64,000 nucleotides of DNA from Acidovorax soli (GTDB taxonomy: Bacteria > Pseudomonadota > Gammaproteobacteria > Burkholderiales > Burkholderiaceae_C), in contig NZ_JACHLK010000001.1 of assembly GCF_014207955.1 (NCBI RefSeq), positions 1-64,000 of the forward strand, written 5' to 3'. The stretch's first letter is position 1; the number at the start of each line of letters is the position of its first letter. The notes under the pieces are model-generated. The model did not search any database and was not told the DNA's origin. It worked only from the letters and a program-made list of their open reading frames with translations. The position numbers and the translations under genes are program-made. Of the stretch, positions 44,180 through 56,034 are shown piece after piece.

Positions 44180-44225
44180 GATCCAGGCCCCAGTGAAACA
44201 ACCACAAGCCCCTACCGGAGTGACC

Positions 44226-45524
44226 ATGAAACTGAACCACACGTTCCTCGCCCTGATGGCCGCCGGCCTGTGCAGCCTGCCACCCGCAGCCTTCGCCCAG
44301 ACCGCCAAGGATTTCGAAGACATGCGCAACGAGCTCAAGGCCCTGCGCGCCGAGCTCAACGCGCTCAAGGCCCAGCAAGCCCAGGCCCCCGCTGCTGCGC
44401 CGGCCGCCTCGGCATCGGCCTGGAACGACCGCATCGAGGCGGTCGAGCTCAAGCAGAAGGACGCCGTGGTGCTGGGTGACATCCCCGGCAGCTTCCGCCT
44501 GCCCGGCAGCGAGACCTCGATCCGCGTGTACGGCTACGCCGAAGCCAACATGGTCAAGGACTTCAAGGGCACGGCCCCTGGCGACCACTTCACCAACCTG
44601 ATGGAACAGCCCCTGGGCGATGCGCGCGGCGGCAAGACCAGCCTGACGGCACAGACCTCGCGCTTTGGCTTCGAGACCTCCACGCCCACGGCCGTCGGCA
44701 CCTTCAACACCAAGATCGAGGCCGACTTCTACGCCTACTGCGGCAGCGAGTGCAACCGCAACCGCCTGCGCCTGCGCCATGCCTATGGCGAGTACGCCGG
44801 CTGGCTGATCGGCCAGACCTGGTCGACCTTCATGGACACGGACAACCTGCCCGAGACCGTGGACTTCAACGGCCCGCCCGGCGCCACCTTCCGCCGCCCC
44901 GCCCAGGTCCGCTACACCTACAACAACCCCAACCTGGCCAAGTTCCAGTTCGCGCTCGAAGAGCCCACCGATGGCGCCAAGGGCCTGAACTTCGTGGCCC
45001 GCGTGGACAAGGCCTTCGACTGGGGCAATGTGAACGCCCGCCTGCTGTCGCACGAACAGCGCATCGAAGGCTTCAGCAAGCGCGGCCTGGGCTTCGGTCT
45101 GGGCGCCGGCTACAAGATCACCGGCACCGCCACGCTGATGGCCCAGTACACGCGCCTGGACGGCGACGGCGACGGTGCCTACCTGATCGGTGCGAACTAC
45201 CCCGTGCTCGACGGCAGCACCGTGCGCCTGGACCGCTCGCACGGCCTCGTGATCGGCCTGAGCAATGTGTTCAGCGAGAAGATGCGCGCCACCGTGTCCC
45301 TGGGCGCCGTGCGCTCGCGCCAGCGTCTGGGCGACGACTATGTGAACGCCTACGGCGGCGAAGGCAACCACAAGCTCTACCAGTGGCACGCCGGCATGTA
45401 CTACCTGCCGATCAAGAACGTGGAACTGGGCAGCGAGCTGATCGGCGGCCGCCGCACCACCTTCGACGGCCAGAAGGGCGACATGCTGCGCCTGAACCTG
45501 CAGGCCCGTTACCTGTTCAACTGA
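44226..45524 (+). CDS. DcaP-like outer-membrane porin
   Basis: The 432-residue protein has a signal peptide (LALMAAGLCSLPPAAFAQ), a short coiled coil (FEDMRNELKALRAELNALKAQQ, residues 30-51), a Pro/Ala linker and a beta-barrel with SIRVYGYAEANMVKDF, SRFGFETSTPTAVGTFNTKIEADF and the terminal aromatic YLFN. This matches the trimeric DcaP-type porins, whose N-terminal helices form a periplasmic coiled coil. Location 47 nt after the ABC genes suggests it brings the same substrate across the outer membrane. GGAG lies about 7 nt before the ATG at 44226. A strong terminator follows. Confidence 0.85.
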   Translation: MKLNHTFLALMAAGLCSLPPAAFAQTAKDFEDMRNELKALRAELNALKAQQAQAPAAAPAASASAWNDRIEAVELKQKDAVVLGDIPGSFRLPGSETSIRVYGYAEANMVKDFKGTAPGDHFTNLMEQPLGDARGGKTSLTAQTSRFGFETSTPTAVGTFNTKIEADFYAYCGSECNRNRLRLRHAYGEYAGWLIGQTWSTFMDTDNLPETVDFNGPPGATFRRPAQVRYTYNNPNLAKFQFALEEPTDGAKGLNFVARVDKAFDWGNVNARLLSHEQRIEGFSKRGLGFGLGAGYKITGTATLMAQYTRLDGDGDGAYLIGANYPVLDGSTVRLDRSHGLVIGLSNVFSEKMRATVSLGAVRSRQRLGDDYVNAYGGEGNHKLYQWHAGMYYLPIKNVELGSELIGGRRTTFDGQKGDMLRLNLQARYLFN

Positions 45525-45551
45525 TCGCTGGCGTTCCGCCCCGATCGATCG

Positions 45552-45582
45552 GGCTGGCCGGGTTGACCGGCCAGCCTTTTTT
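45552..45582 (+). terminator. Intrinsic terminator of the ABC-porin operon
   Basis: A perfect 10-bp stem (GGCTGGCCGG with CCGGCCAGCC, 5-nt loop) is followed by six T. It lies 27 nt after the porin stop and 18 nt before the EamA gene, separating the two units. Confidence 0.9.
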
Positions 45583-45599
45583 CTTTTGCATCGCAGCCT

Positions 45600-46490
45600 A
45601 TGCGCACAGAACGTTTCGGCCTGCTGGCCCTGCTGGTGGTGACCCTGGTGTGGGGAACCACTTTTCCTTCCATGAAGCTGCTGTCCGCCCATCTCGACGC
45701 GCTGCAGATCATCTGGCTGCGCTTTGCCATCGCCCTGGCCGTGCTGGCCCCGCTGTGGTGGGGCATGCAGCGGCATGAGCGCCGCTGGGGCTGCGCCCTG
45801 GGCGTGCTGCTGTTCCTCGCGTTCTGGCTGCAGATCGAGGGGCTGGCGCGCACCAGCAGCAACCGCAATGCCTTTGTCACCGGCCTGAACGTGCTGGTGG
45901 TGCCGCTGATCGCGATGGCGCTCATGGGCCGGCGCTACGGTTGGCGCCTGTGGGCCGCCTGTGCCATGGCCTGCGCCGGCATGGCGCTGATGTTCCACGA
46001 AAACGAGCCCTGGAACCTGGGCGATACGCTGACGCTGGCGAGCACGGTGTTCTACGCCCTGTACATCCTGGCGCTGGAGGAATGTGCACGCCGCACGGCG
46101 GACCAGCCACTGCGCGCCACGCGCATGGCGGCAGCCCAGGCCCTGGTGATGGCCCTGGCGTCCACGCTCTTGCTGCTCGCGCGCGGCAAGGGGATGGACT
46201 GGCTGCCCCAGGCCGCAGACCGCCTGCCGACCGATGCCTGGCTGGCCCTGGTCTACCTGGGCCTGCTGGCCAGCGTGGTGGTGGTCACGCTGCAGGCCTG
46301 GGGCCAGCAGCGCGTGGATGCCATGCGCAGCGCCATCGTCTTCGGGCTGGAGCCGGTGTTCGCCGCCCTCACGGCCTGGGCCCTGCTGGGCGAGCGGCTC
46401 GGCTGGGCCGGCTTGAGCGGCGCCGCCATGATCGTGGCCGCCCTGGTGTTCAGCCAGCTGGCGCCGCCGGTCCAGGTGGCCAAAGCCTGA
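45600..46490 (+). CDS. DMT family transporter (EamA domains)
   Basis: The 296-residue membrane protein has ten predicted helices in two EamA repeats (ALLVVTLVWGTTFPSMKLL at residue 10 and LASTVFYALYILALEE near 148). Members export amino acids or other small metabolites; the substrate here is not readable from the sequence. The gene begins right after the terminator of the ABC-porin operon and is convergent with mrdA with only 6 bp between the stop codons, without a visible terminator. Confidence 0.9.
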   Translation: MRTERFGLLALLVVTLVWGTTFPSMKLLSAHLDALQIIWLRFAIALAVLAPLWWGMQRHERRWGCALGVLLFLAFWLQIEGLARTSSNRNAFVTGLNVLVVPLIAMALMGRRYGWRLWAACAMACAGMALMFHENEPWNLGDTLTLASTVFYALYILALEECARRTADQPLRATRMAAAQALVMALASTLLLLARGKGMDWLPQAADRLPTDAWLALVYLGLLASVVVVTLQAWGQQRVDAMRSAIVFGLEPVFAALTAWALLGERLGWAGLSGAAMIVAALVFSQLAPPVQVAKA

Positions 46491-46496
46491 TGGAAT

Positions 46497-48443
46497 TCAG
46501 GGCGCCGGGGGGCTGACCGTGACGTCCGCCGCCAGGCGCGGCTTGCCGATAGGCGCGGCCGCCTGGCCCTTGCGCACGGCGGCCAGGTCTTCCTCGTTCG
46601 GGTACTCGCCCTGCAGCCAGTAGTCGAACACGCGGCGCGCGATCGGGCCGGCCGCCGCCGCGCCGAAGCCGGCGTTCTCCACGATGACGGCCAGCGCGAT
46701 CTTGGGGTCTTCGGCCGGCGCGAAGGCCGCAAACAGCGAGTGGTCGCGCTGGTGCTCTTCGAGGGCCTTGGCGTTGTAGCGCACGTTCTGCCCCAGGCTG
46801 ATGGCCTGGGCCGTGCCGGTCTTGCCAGCCGATGAGTAGGCTGCGCCGGCAAAGATGCGTGTGCCCGTACCGCCCTTGTTCACCGCCACCAGCGCGTTGC
46901 GCACGATCTCCACGTTCTTGGGCGAGAAGCCGAGGTTCTCGCCCGGCGGCTGGGCGACGGGCGTCACTGTGCCCGTCACCGTGTCGCGCACTGCCTTGAT
47001 GAGGTGTGGTGCGTAGCGCGTGCCGCCATTGGCCAAGGTGGCCTCGGCCTGCGCCAGCTGCAGCATGGTGAAGTTGTTGTAGCCCTGGCCGATGCCCAGG
47101 GACACGGTTTCGCCCGGGTGCCAGCGCTTCATCTCGGGGCGCTTGTAGGCATTGCGCTTCCAGGTGGTGCTGGGCAGCACACCGCGCACCTCGCCATTGA
47201 GGTCGATGCCCGTGACCTGGCCCAGGCCCAGCGGCTTCATGAAGTCGTGGATGGTGTCCACCCCCATTTCGACGGCCAGCGAATAGAAATAGGTGTTGCT
47301 CGAGAACTGGATGGCGCGGTGCATGTCCACCCCGCCCAGACCGCCTTCGTGGCTGCGGAAGGTGTGGCCGCCGAAGGTGTAGAAGCCCGGGTCGCTGACC
47401 ACCATGCTGGGGGAGCGCTTGTTCAACTGCAGCGCTGCGAGGGCCATGAAGGGCTTGTAGGTCGAGCCCGGCGGATAGGTGCCGCGCAGCGCGCGGTTGA
47501 GCAGCGGCTTGTCGATGGATTCGTTGAGCGTCTGCCAGCTTTCGCTGTCGATGCCTTCCACGAACAGGTTGGGGTCGAAGGTGGGCTTGCTCACCAGGGC
47601 CAGCACCTCGCCATTGCGCGGGTCGATGGCCACCAGGGCACCGCGCCGGTCGCCGAACATGTCCTCGATGAGCTTTTGCAGCTTGATGTCCAGCGACAGC
47701 ATCACCGTGTTGCCCGGCGTGGCCGGGTGGCTGGCCAGGCGCCGCACGGCATGGCCCCCGGCCGAGGTCTCCATGCGCTCCACGCCGGTCAGGCCGTGCA
47801 GCATGTTCTCGAAGCTCTGCTCCACGCCGAGCTTGCCGATGTACTCGGTGCCGCGGTAGTTGGCCTCGTCCTCCGAATCCTGGATGCGCGCCTTCTCGGT
47901 CTGGTTGATGCGGCCGATGTAGCCGATGGCGTGCGCCCCCACCTCGCCCAGCGGGTAGTTGCGAAACAGCCGGGCCTTGATGTCCACGCCGGGGAAGCGG
48001 TAGCGCTGCGCAGAAAAGCGCGCAACCTCCTGGTCCGTGAGGCGTGTGCGGATGGGCAGCGACTCGAAGTTGCGCGATTCCTCCAGCAGGCGCTTGAAAC
48101 GCCGGCGGTCGCGCTGCTGGATGTCAACCACCTTGGACAGCGCCTCGATGGTGTCTTCGAGCCCCCCGGTGCGCGAGGGCGTGATCTCCAGCGTGTAGGC
48201 CGCGTAGTTGGTGGCCAGCACCACGCCGTTGCGGTCCATGATCTGGCCGCGGTTGGGCACAATGGGCACCACGGCCGTGCGGTTGCTCTCGGCCTGCGCG
48301 GCCAGGTCGTCGTGGCGCACCACCTGCAGGTACACCAGGCGCGAGACCAGCAGGCCAAAAGCGAGGAACACCACCAATGCGATGGTGTAGACGCGGGCGC
48401 GGAACCGGAAGGAGTCCGCTTCGGCGTTGCGCAGCTCGGTCAT
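46497..48443 (-). CDS. mrdA: Penicillin-binding protein 2 (elongation transpeptidase)
   Basis: The 648-residue class B PBP crosslinks peptidoglycan during lateral growth, together with RodA and MreBCD. It has one N-terminal membrane helix (IALVVFLAFGLLVSRLVYLQ, residues 20-40), the PBP dimer domain with NRGQIMDRNG near 64, and a transpeptidase domain with S327-T-Y-K330, S381-S-N383 and K541-T-G. The ATG at 48443 overlaps the mreD stop (ATGA). The usual next gene rodA is not present downstream, since a convergent transporter gene begins immediately. Confidence 0.96.
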   Translation of the reverse strand: MTELRNAEADSFRFRARVYTIALVVFLAFGLLVSRLVYLQVVRHDDLAAQAESNRTAVVPIVPNRGQIMDRNGVVLATNYAAYTLEITPSRTGGLEDTIEALSKVVDIQQRDRRRFKRLLEESRNFESLPIRTRLTDQEVARFSAQRYRFPGVDIKARLFRNYPLGEVGAHAIGYIGRINQTEKARIQDSEDEANYRGTEYIGKLGVEQSFENMLHGLTGVERMETSAGGHAVRRLASHPATPGNTVMLSLDIKLQKLIEDMFGDRRGALVAIDPRNGEVLALVSKPTFDPNLFVEGIDSESWQTLNESIDKPLLNRALRGTYPPGSTYKPFMALAALQLNKRSPSMVVSDPGFYTFGGHTFRSHEGGLGGVDMHRAIQFSSNTYFYSLAVEMGVDTIHDFMKPLGLGQVTGIDLNGEVRGVLPSTTWKRNAYKRPEMKRWHPGETVSLGIGQGYNNFTMLQLAQAEATLANGGTRYAPHLIKAVRDTVTGTVTPVAQPPGENLGFSPKNVEIVRNALVAVNKGGTGTRIFAGAAYSSAGKTGTAQAISLGQNVRYNAKALEEHQRDHSLFAAFAPAEDPKIALAVIVENAGFGAAAAGPIARRVFDYWLQGEYPNEEDLAAVRKGQAAAPIGKPRLAADVTVSPPAP

Positions 48444-48958
48444 AGCGGGCGATTCTGGTCGCGATCGGGCGGGCGCCGCTGGGGCGCCAGCAGCACCCAG
48501 CTGGCCAGCGGCCAGAGCAGCGCTTCCAGCACCGGCGCGACGAAGACCCACAGGCCCGGAAAGATACCGCCCGAGGCCACGCGCACCAGCAGCTCGATGG
48601 AATGCGCGATGAGGAACAGCGGCAGCACCTGCAGCGCCTGCGAGGGCACGCTGAACCACAGCAGGCGCCGGTGGATGGCGATGGCGCCAAAGGCCAGCAC
48701 CGCATAGGACAAGGCGTGCTGGCCCAGCAGCGCGGACTGCTGCACGTCCATGCACAGCCCGAGCGCAAAGGCCGTTCCCATGCCGATGCGCAGCGGCTGG
48801 TGCACGCTCCAGAACACCAGCAACAGCATCAGCAGGTCAGGCGTCCAGACCACGCGCCCCAGGGGCAGCATGTTGAGGGCCAGGCCCACCGCCAGGCTGG
48901 CGGCGATGAAGACGGGGTTGACGGGCAACAGCAGCGGCTGGCCGCGCGGCATGATCAT
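48440..48958 (-). CDS. mreD: Rod shape-determining protein MreD
   Basis: The 172-residue inner-membrane protein has five or six hydrophobic helices and the MreD-type segments PDLLMLLLVFWSVHQPLRIGMGTAFALGLCMDV. It links MreC to the elongasome. It overlaps mreC by 4 nt and mrdA by 4 nt, so the operon is tightly coupled. Starts at 48958 and 48952 are both possible. Confidence 0.93.
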   Translation of the reverse strand: MIMPRGQPLLLPVNPVFIAASLAVGLALNMLPLGRVVWTPDLLMLLLVFWSVHQPLRIGMGTAFALGLCMDVQQSALLGQHALSYAVLAFGAIAIHRRLLWFSVPSQALQVLPLFLIAHSIELLVRVASGGIFPGLWVFVAPVLEALLWPLASWVLLAPQRRPPDRDQNRPL

Positions 48959-49878
48959 TTGTGGCGCCCCTTCCTGGTGGAGCTGGGCACAGGGGCCGGC
49001 TCGGGCCGCTCCGGGATATGCCCCGACAGCGGCTTGAGCACCACCACGTGCCGGGCGCCCTGTACCTGGGCCAGCGGGGCGCAGTAGATGCGCGCGAAGG
49101 CCGAATCGGCCCGGCGCTCCACGCGCACCACCTTGGCCACCGGCAGGCCCGAGGGGTACAGGCCGTCCACGCCGCTGGTGGTGAGCAGATCGCCCTCGCG
49201 CACGTCGGCATTGGCAGGCATGAAGCGCAGCTCCATGCCACCCTCGTTGCCGGCGACCGGGTCGCCATAGGCGACACCGCGCGCGCCGGTGCGGATGTTG
49301 AGCACCGGAATGGCCTGGTCGCGGTCCACGAGCAGCGTGACCTCGCTGAGCATGGGGAACACGCGCGTCACCTGGCCCAGGATGCCCGCTTCATCCAGAA
49401 CGGGGGCCCCCAGTTCCACGCCGCCCATCTGGCCCTTGTCGAGCACCACCCGGCGGGTGTAGGGGTCAGCCGTGTCATAGATGACCTCTGCGGCCTGCGA
49501 CGGCGTGCTGACCCGCTCGCGCAGCGCCAGCAGCTTGCGCAGCCGGTCGTTCTCGAGCAGCAACTGCTCGGCCTGGCTGGCACGCTCGGACATCTGCGCC
49601 ATCTTGCTGCGCGCGGCATCGGCATCGCCCTGCGCGGTTTTCAGGTCCTGGAAGTAGCCGGCGCCCCGCCCTGCGAACTCCACGGGCTGCAGCATGAGCC
49701 ACTGCACGGGGTAGAGCACGGTGGCCACGGCCTGGCGGAACGGGCCGGTCAGCTTGAAGCGCACGTCCGCCACCATGAGGAACAGGGCCAGCGCACTGTA
49801 GAGCGCCAGCCGCGACAGGGCCGAAGGCCCTTGTTTGAAGAAGGGGGGCGCACTGCGCTCCAGGGTTCCCAGGGGCAT
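48955..49878 (-). CDS. mreC: Rod shape-determining protein MreC
   Basis: The 307-residue protein has one N-terminal membrane helix (ALYSALALFLMVADVRF), a coiled coil (about residues 70-110, LKTAQGDADAARSKMAQMSERASQAEQLLLENDRLRKL) and a periplasmic beta-rich domain (VRVERRADSAFARIYCAPLAQV) that binds PBP2. The ATG at 49878 (MPLGTLER) is favoured; a GTG at 49929 in the same frame would add 17 residues of unlikely sequence. A basic C-terminus (SSTRKGRHK) is odd but common in relatives. Confidence 0.94.
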   Translation of the reverse strand: MPLGTLERSAPPFFKQGPSALSRLALYSALALFLMVADVRFKLTGPFRQAVATVLYPVQWLMLQPVEFAGRGAGYFQDLKTAQGDADAARSKMAQMSERASQAEQLLLENDRLRKLLALRERVSTPSQAAEVIYDTADPYTRRVVLDKGQMGGVELGAPVLDEAGILGQVTRVFPMLSEVTLLVDRDQAIPVLNIRTGARGVAYGDPVAGNEGGMELRFMPANADVREGDLLTTSGVDGLYPSGLPVAKVVRVERRADSAFARIYCAPLAQVQGARHVVVLKPLSGHIPERPEPAPVPSSTRKGRHK

Positions 49879-49980
49879 GGCGCTCAGCGTCGGATCCGCT
49901 GCGCGTGCGAACGCGGCGGCCAGGGGCACGGCTCAAAAAGCATCGGTGCGGTTGCGGTCATGCCATTTCAGCGCGATGGG

Positions 49981-50006
49981 GTGCCTGCGCGGTTGCGCGC
50001 AGGCAC
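49981..50006 (-). other. Hairpin between mreB and mreC
   Basis: A perfect 10-bp stem GTGCCTGCGC/GCGCAGGCAC with a 6-nt loop lies 7 nt after the mreB stop codon in the 135-nt gap to mreC. There is no T-run, so it is more likely an RNA-processing or stability element that keeps mreB levels above mreC and mreD than a true terminator. Confidence 0.55.
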
Positions 50007-50013
50007 GGGGAAC

Positions 50014-51057
<1,044 letters not shown>

Positions 51058-51154
51058 TCAAGAATCCTCTCAGGCATGGCGTGCGCATCGGCCTGCCATC
51101 GCCGGGTTTACGGGGTCAAATTTCGCTTTTTTCGCACAATGACCGGCATGAGGG

Positions 51155-51186
51155 AGGGTATTGCGGCAAAGCCGGGATAATACCCT
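51155..51186. promoter_or_regulatory. Inverted repeat between mreB and gatC
   Basis: AGGGTATT (51155-51162) and AATACCCT (51179-51186) form a perfect 8-bp inverted repeat with a 16-nt spacer in the 204-bp divergent region. It could be an operator for either operon. I could not assign -35 and -10 boxes with confidence. Confidence 0.4.
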
Positions 51187-51261
51187 ATCCCCTGTGAATA
51201 ACTCCCCTGGCTCCACCCCCCCATTCAGCTTTACATCTGGTTTCCCCCGAATTTTTTCCCT

Positions 51262-51561
51262 ATGGCACTGACATCCCTGGACATCGGTCGAATCGCCAAT
51301 CTGGCGCGACTGGAATTGAGCGCAAACGAAAGTGAGCGCATGCTCACCCAACTCAATGGATTTTTCGACATCGTCGAGAAGATGCGCGCTGTGGATACCG
51401 GGGACCTCACGCCCCTGGCCCACCCCGTGGCAGCCATCCAGGAGGTCGCCTTGCGCCTGCGCGACGACGTCGCCAGCGAGCCGAACCAGCGCGAGGCCAA
51501 CCAGCGCAGCGCCCCTGCGGTAGAGCAAGGATTGTTCCTTGTGCCCAAAGTGATCGAGTGA
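51262..51561 (+). CDS. gatC: Asp-tRNA(Asn)/Glu-tRNA(Gln) amidotransferase subunit C
   Basis: The 99-residue protein starts [23 protein letters not shown] and ends [14 protein letters not shown], typical for GatC, the small subunit that wraps around and stabilises the GatA-GatB dimer. It is the first gene of the gatCAB operon, 7 nt before gatA. Presence of GatCAB means Gln-tRNA and/or Asn-tRNA are made by transamidation in this organism. Confidence 0.97.
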   Translation: MALTSLDIGRIANLARLELSANESERMLTQLNGFFDIVEKMRAVDTGDLTPLAHPVAAIQEVALRLRDDVASEPNQREANQRSAPAVEQGLFLVPKVIE

Positions 51562-51568
51562 GACCGGC

Positions 51569-53071
<1,503 letters not shown>

Positions 53072-53072
53072 C

Positions 53073-54533
53073 ATGACGACAACGACGACCAGCAAACTGA
53101 TCCGCGGCTACGAGGTGGTGATCGGCTTCGAGACCCACGCCCAGCTCGCCACCGAGAGCAAGATCTTCAGCCGGGCCGCCACGGCCTTCGGCGCCGAGCC
53201 CAACACCCAGGCCTGCGCCGTGGACCTGGCCCTGCCCGGCACCCTGCCGGTGATGAACCGCGCCGCCGTGGAATGCGCCATCAAGCTCGGCCTGGCCCTG
53301 GGCTCGCACATTGCGCCCGAGAGCATCTTCGCACGCAAGAACTACTTCTACCCCGACCTGCCCAAGGGCTACCAGATCAGCCAGTTCGAGATCCCTGTGG
53401 TGCAGGGTGGTGAGGTGCAGTTCTTCCTGGGTGACGAGAAGAAGACCGTGCGCCTGGTGCGCGCGCACCTCGAAGAGGACGCGGGCAAGTCGCTGCACGA
53501 GGACTTCATCGGCCAGAGCGGCATCGACCTGAACCGCGCCGGCACGCCGCTGCTGGAGATCGTGACCGAGCCCGACATCCGCTCCACCGAAGAGGCCGTG
53601 GCCTACGCCCGCGAACTGCACAAGATCGTGACCTGGATCGGCATCTGCGACGGCAACATGCAGGAGGGCTCGTTCCGCTGCGACGCCAACGTCTCGGTGC
53701 GCAAGCCCGGCGCCCCGCTGGGCACACGCCGCGAGATCAAGAACCTGAACAGCTTCAAGTTCATGCAGCAGGCCATCGACTACGAGATCCAGTGGCAGAT
53801 CGACGAGATCGAGGATGGCCGCGCGATCCAGCAGGCCACGGTGCTGTTCAACGACGCCACGGGCGAGACCCGCGCCATGCGCACCAAGGAAGACGCGGCC
53901 GACTACCGCTACTTCCCCGACCCGGACCTGCCGCCGCTGCAGATCCCGAGCGCCTGGGTGGACGCGCAGCGCGCCCAGATGACCGAGCTGCCACGCACCA
54001 TGGCCGCACGCTTCGTGGCCGACTATGGCCTGCCCGAGTACGACGCCACCACGCTCACGCAGAGCAAGGCCATGGCCGCCTACTTCGAGGCCGCCGCCCA
54101 GGCCAGCAAGCAGCCCAAGCTGGCCAGCAACTGGATCATGGGCGAGGTGTCACGCCGCCTCAACGCGGGCGACCTGGCCATTGAGGCATCGCCCGTGACG
54201 GCCGCCCAGCTGGGCGCGCTGATCGGCCGCATTGCCGACGGCACGGTGTCCAACAACGCCGCCAAGCAGGTGTTCGAGGCGCTGTGGACCGGGGAATCGG
54301 CCGATGTGGACGCCGTCATCGAGGCCAAGGGCCTCAAGCAGATGAACGACACGGGCGCGCTGGAGGGCATCATCGACGAGGTGATTGCCGCCAACCCCGA
54401 CAACGTGGCCCAGTTCCGCGCAGGCAAGGACAAGGCCTTCAACGCGCTGGTCGGCCAGATCATGAAGGCAAGCAAGGGCAAGGCCAATCCGCAACAGGTC
54501 AATGACCTGCTGCGCGCCAAGCTGGCGGGCTGA
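53073..54533 (+). CDS. gatB: Asp-tRNA(Asn)/Glu-tRNA(Gln) amidotransferase subunit B
   Basis: The 486-residue kinase/transamidase subunit activates the misacylated tRNA. It shows the GatB signature [13 protein letters not shown] at the start, [16 protein letters not shown] near residue 90, and [20 protein letters not shown] [16 protein letters not shown] near 153, followed by the helical and YqeY-like tail domain ([11 protein letters not shown]). It starts 1 nt after gatA. No terminator with T-run is visible after it. Confidence 0.98.
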   Translation: MTTTTTSKLIRGYEVVIGFETHAQLATESKIFSRAATAFGAEPNTQACAVDLALPGTLPVMNRAAVECAIKLGLALGSHIAPESIFARKNYFYPDLPKGYQISQFEIPVVQGGEVQFFLGDEKKTVRLVRAHLEEDAGKSLHEDFIGQSGIDLNRAGTPLLEIVTEPDIRSTEEAVAYARELHKIVTWIGICDGNMQEGSFRCDANVSVRKPGAPLGTRREIKNLNSFKFMQQAIDYEIQWQIDEIEDGRAIQQATVLFNDATGETRAMRTKEDAADYRYFPDPDLPPLQIPSAWVDAQRAQMTELPRTMAARFVADYGLPEYDATTLTQSKAMAAYFEAAAQASKQPKLASNWIMGEVSRRLNAGDLAIEASPVTAAQLGALIGRIADGTVSNNAAKQVFEALWTGESADVDAVIEAKGLKQMNDTGALEGIIDEVIAANPDNVAQFRAGKDKAFNALVGQIMKASKGKANPQQVNDLLRAKLAG

Positions 54534-54620
54534 CCCCGGTGCAATGGAACGGCTGGCCTTTGGGCCGGCCGGCTTCCTGCAACAAGGTGGAACGAGGCGA
54601 CTGCAGCGCCCCGGGTCCGA

Positions 54621-55331
54621 TCAGCGTGCGCCCGAGGCAGCCGGTGCGACCGCACTCGACGCCGCGCCCCCCCCAGGCACCACCACGCCACGCTGCTCAT
54701 CCCAGAGCCGGCGCAGCTGGGCCAGCTCGGTGTCGAAACGCTGGTGCACACGGCGCTTCTCGTCGCCCTGGCCAGCAATGAAGCGCTGTTGCTCGGCAAT
54801 GCTGTCTTCGTTTTCGGCGATCTTGCGGCGCAGCGTCATCGGGGCCTTGTTGGGGTCCTTCTTGTAGAACTCCATCTCCGTATCCATGGCCTTGCGCTGC
54901 TCGCGCAATTCGACGATGCGCTTTTCCGCCGTGGCGGCGACGTCCTCCACCATCTGGATGGCCGCCCTGCGCTCCACGTCGTGGGCCGCCTTGTCGGGGT
55001 AACGCGCCGTCAACGCGCGTTCGCGGCGGCGTTCCTCCTGGGCACGGGAGCGCTCCTCGGCTTCCTTGCGCTGGCGCGCTTCGAGCACTGCGCGCTCCTG
55101 CTCCGAGAGCACCGGCCCCACCTGGCGCCGCACCATGCCCGAAGGGGCCAATTCACGCTGTTCGCGGTCTGCGCATTCGGGAATCGGCCGGTCCGCCGTG
55201 AGCTTGCGCCCATTGCGGTCGGTGCAGGTGTAGATGCTGCCCACCGGGCCGGAGGATTGTTGCGCCCACGCGGATGCCGTGACCAGGCCTGCCAGTGCCA
55301 ACTCGCCAATGAGCCACGCCGTCTTGTGCAA
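54621..55331 (-). CDS. DUF4124 domain protein with coiled coil
   Basis: The 236-residue protein has a signal peptide (LALAGLVTASAWAQ) and a DUF4124 domain (SIYTCTDRNGRKLTADRPIPEC, with the typical Cys pair), then about 110 residues of highly charged coiled coil (LSEQERAVLEARQRKEAEERSRAQEE). It is a likely periplasmic protein. Function unknown; DUF4124 proteins are often annotated near cell-wall genes. Its start is 4 nt from the pyrE stop on the same strand, so it may be cotranscribed with pyrE. Confidence 0.85.
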   Translation of the reverse strand: MHKTAWLIGELALAGLVTASAWAQQSSGPVGSIYTCTDRNGRKLTADRPIPECADREQRELAPSGMVRRQVGPVLSEQERAVLEARQRKEAEERSRAQEERRRERALTARYPDKAAHDVERRAAIQMVEDVAATAEKRIVELREQRKAMDTEMEFYKKDPNKAPMTLRRKIAENEDSIAEQQRFIAGQGDEKRRVHQRFDTELAQLRRLWDEQRGVVVPGGGAASSAVAPAASGAR

Positions 55332-55335
55332 CTAG

Positions 55336-56034
55336 TTACCCTTCATTGACTCCGTACCGCTCGCGGTAGGCGGAAACCCGTTCGTGGTGGGCGCGCATCT
55401 CCGCCCCCCCTGTTTGCGATAGGTACAGCAATAAGTCTGCCAGCTTGGCGATAGTACAAACCTTCATGCCCAGCTGCTGGCGCACATACTGCACCGCACT
55501 GTGCTCCACGTCCAGTCCATTTTCAGTCGCTTTCTCCTGGCGGTCCAGCGCAATGGCCATGGCATGGGGAATGGCGCCCGCCGCCTGGATCAGGGCGATC
55601 GACTCGCGCGCGGCCGTACCGGCCGACATCACGTCGTCCACGATCAGCACCCGGCCCTTGAGCGGCGCGCCCACCAGGGTGCCGCCTTCGCCGTGGTCCT
55701 TGGCTTCCTTGCGGTTGTAGGCAAAGGGCACGTTGCGGCCATGGCGCGCCAGCTCCACCGCCACCGTGGCGGCCAGTGGAATGCCCTTGTAGGCGGGCCC
55801 GAACACCATGTCGAATTCGATGCCGCTGGCGATCAGGGCTTTTGCATAGAATTCGGCCAGGCGCCCCATCTTGCTGCCATCGTCGAACAGGCCGGCATTG
55901 AAGAAGTACGGGCTCATGCGGCCCGCCTTGGTCTTGAACTCCCCGAAGCGCAGCACGCCCGACTCCACGGCAAACCGTACAAAATCCTGCGCCAGCGGGT
56001 CCTGACCCGGGCCTTGCGCAACAACATCTACCAT
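55336..56034 (-). CDS. pyrE: Orotate phosphoribosyltransferase
   Basis: The 232-residue enzyme adds orotate to PRPP to make OMP in pyrimidine synthesis. It has the PRPP-binding motif [15 protein letters not shown] near residue 134 and the N-terminal [21 protein letters not shown]. The ATG at 56034 has AAGGAA about 7 nt upstream. That start codon shares bases with the start codon of the divergent exonuclease gene (CATG), so there is no intergenic space between the two coding regions. Confidence 0.96.
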   Translation of the reverse strand: MVDVVAQGPGQDPLAQDFVRFAVESGVLRFGEFKTKAGRMSPYFFNAGLFDDGSKMGRLAEFYAKALIASGIEFDMVFGPAYKGIPLAATVAVELARHGRNVPFAYNRKEAKDHGEGGTLVGAPLKGRVLIVDDVMSAGTAARESIALIQAAGAIPHAMAIALDRQEKATENGLDVEHSAVQYVRQQLGMKVCTIAKLADLLLYLSQTGGAEMRAHHERVSAYRERYGVNEG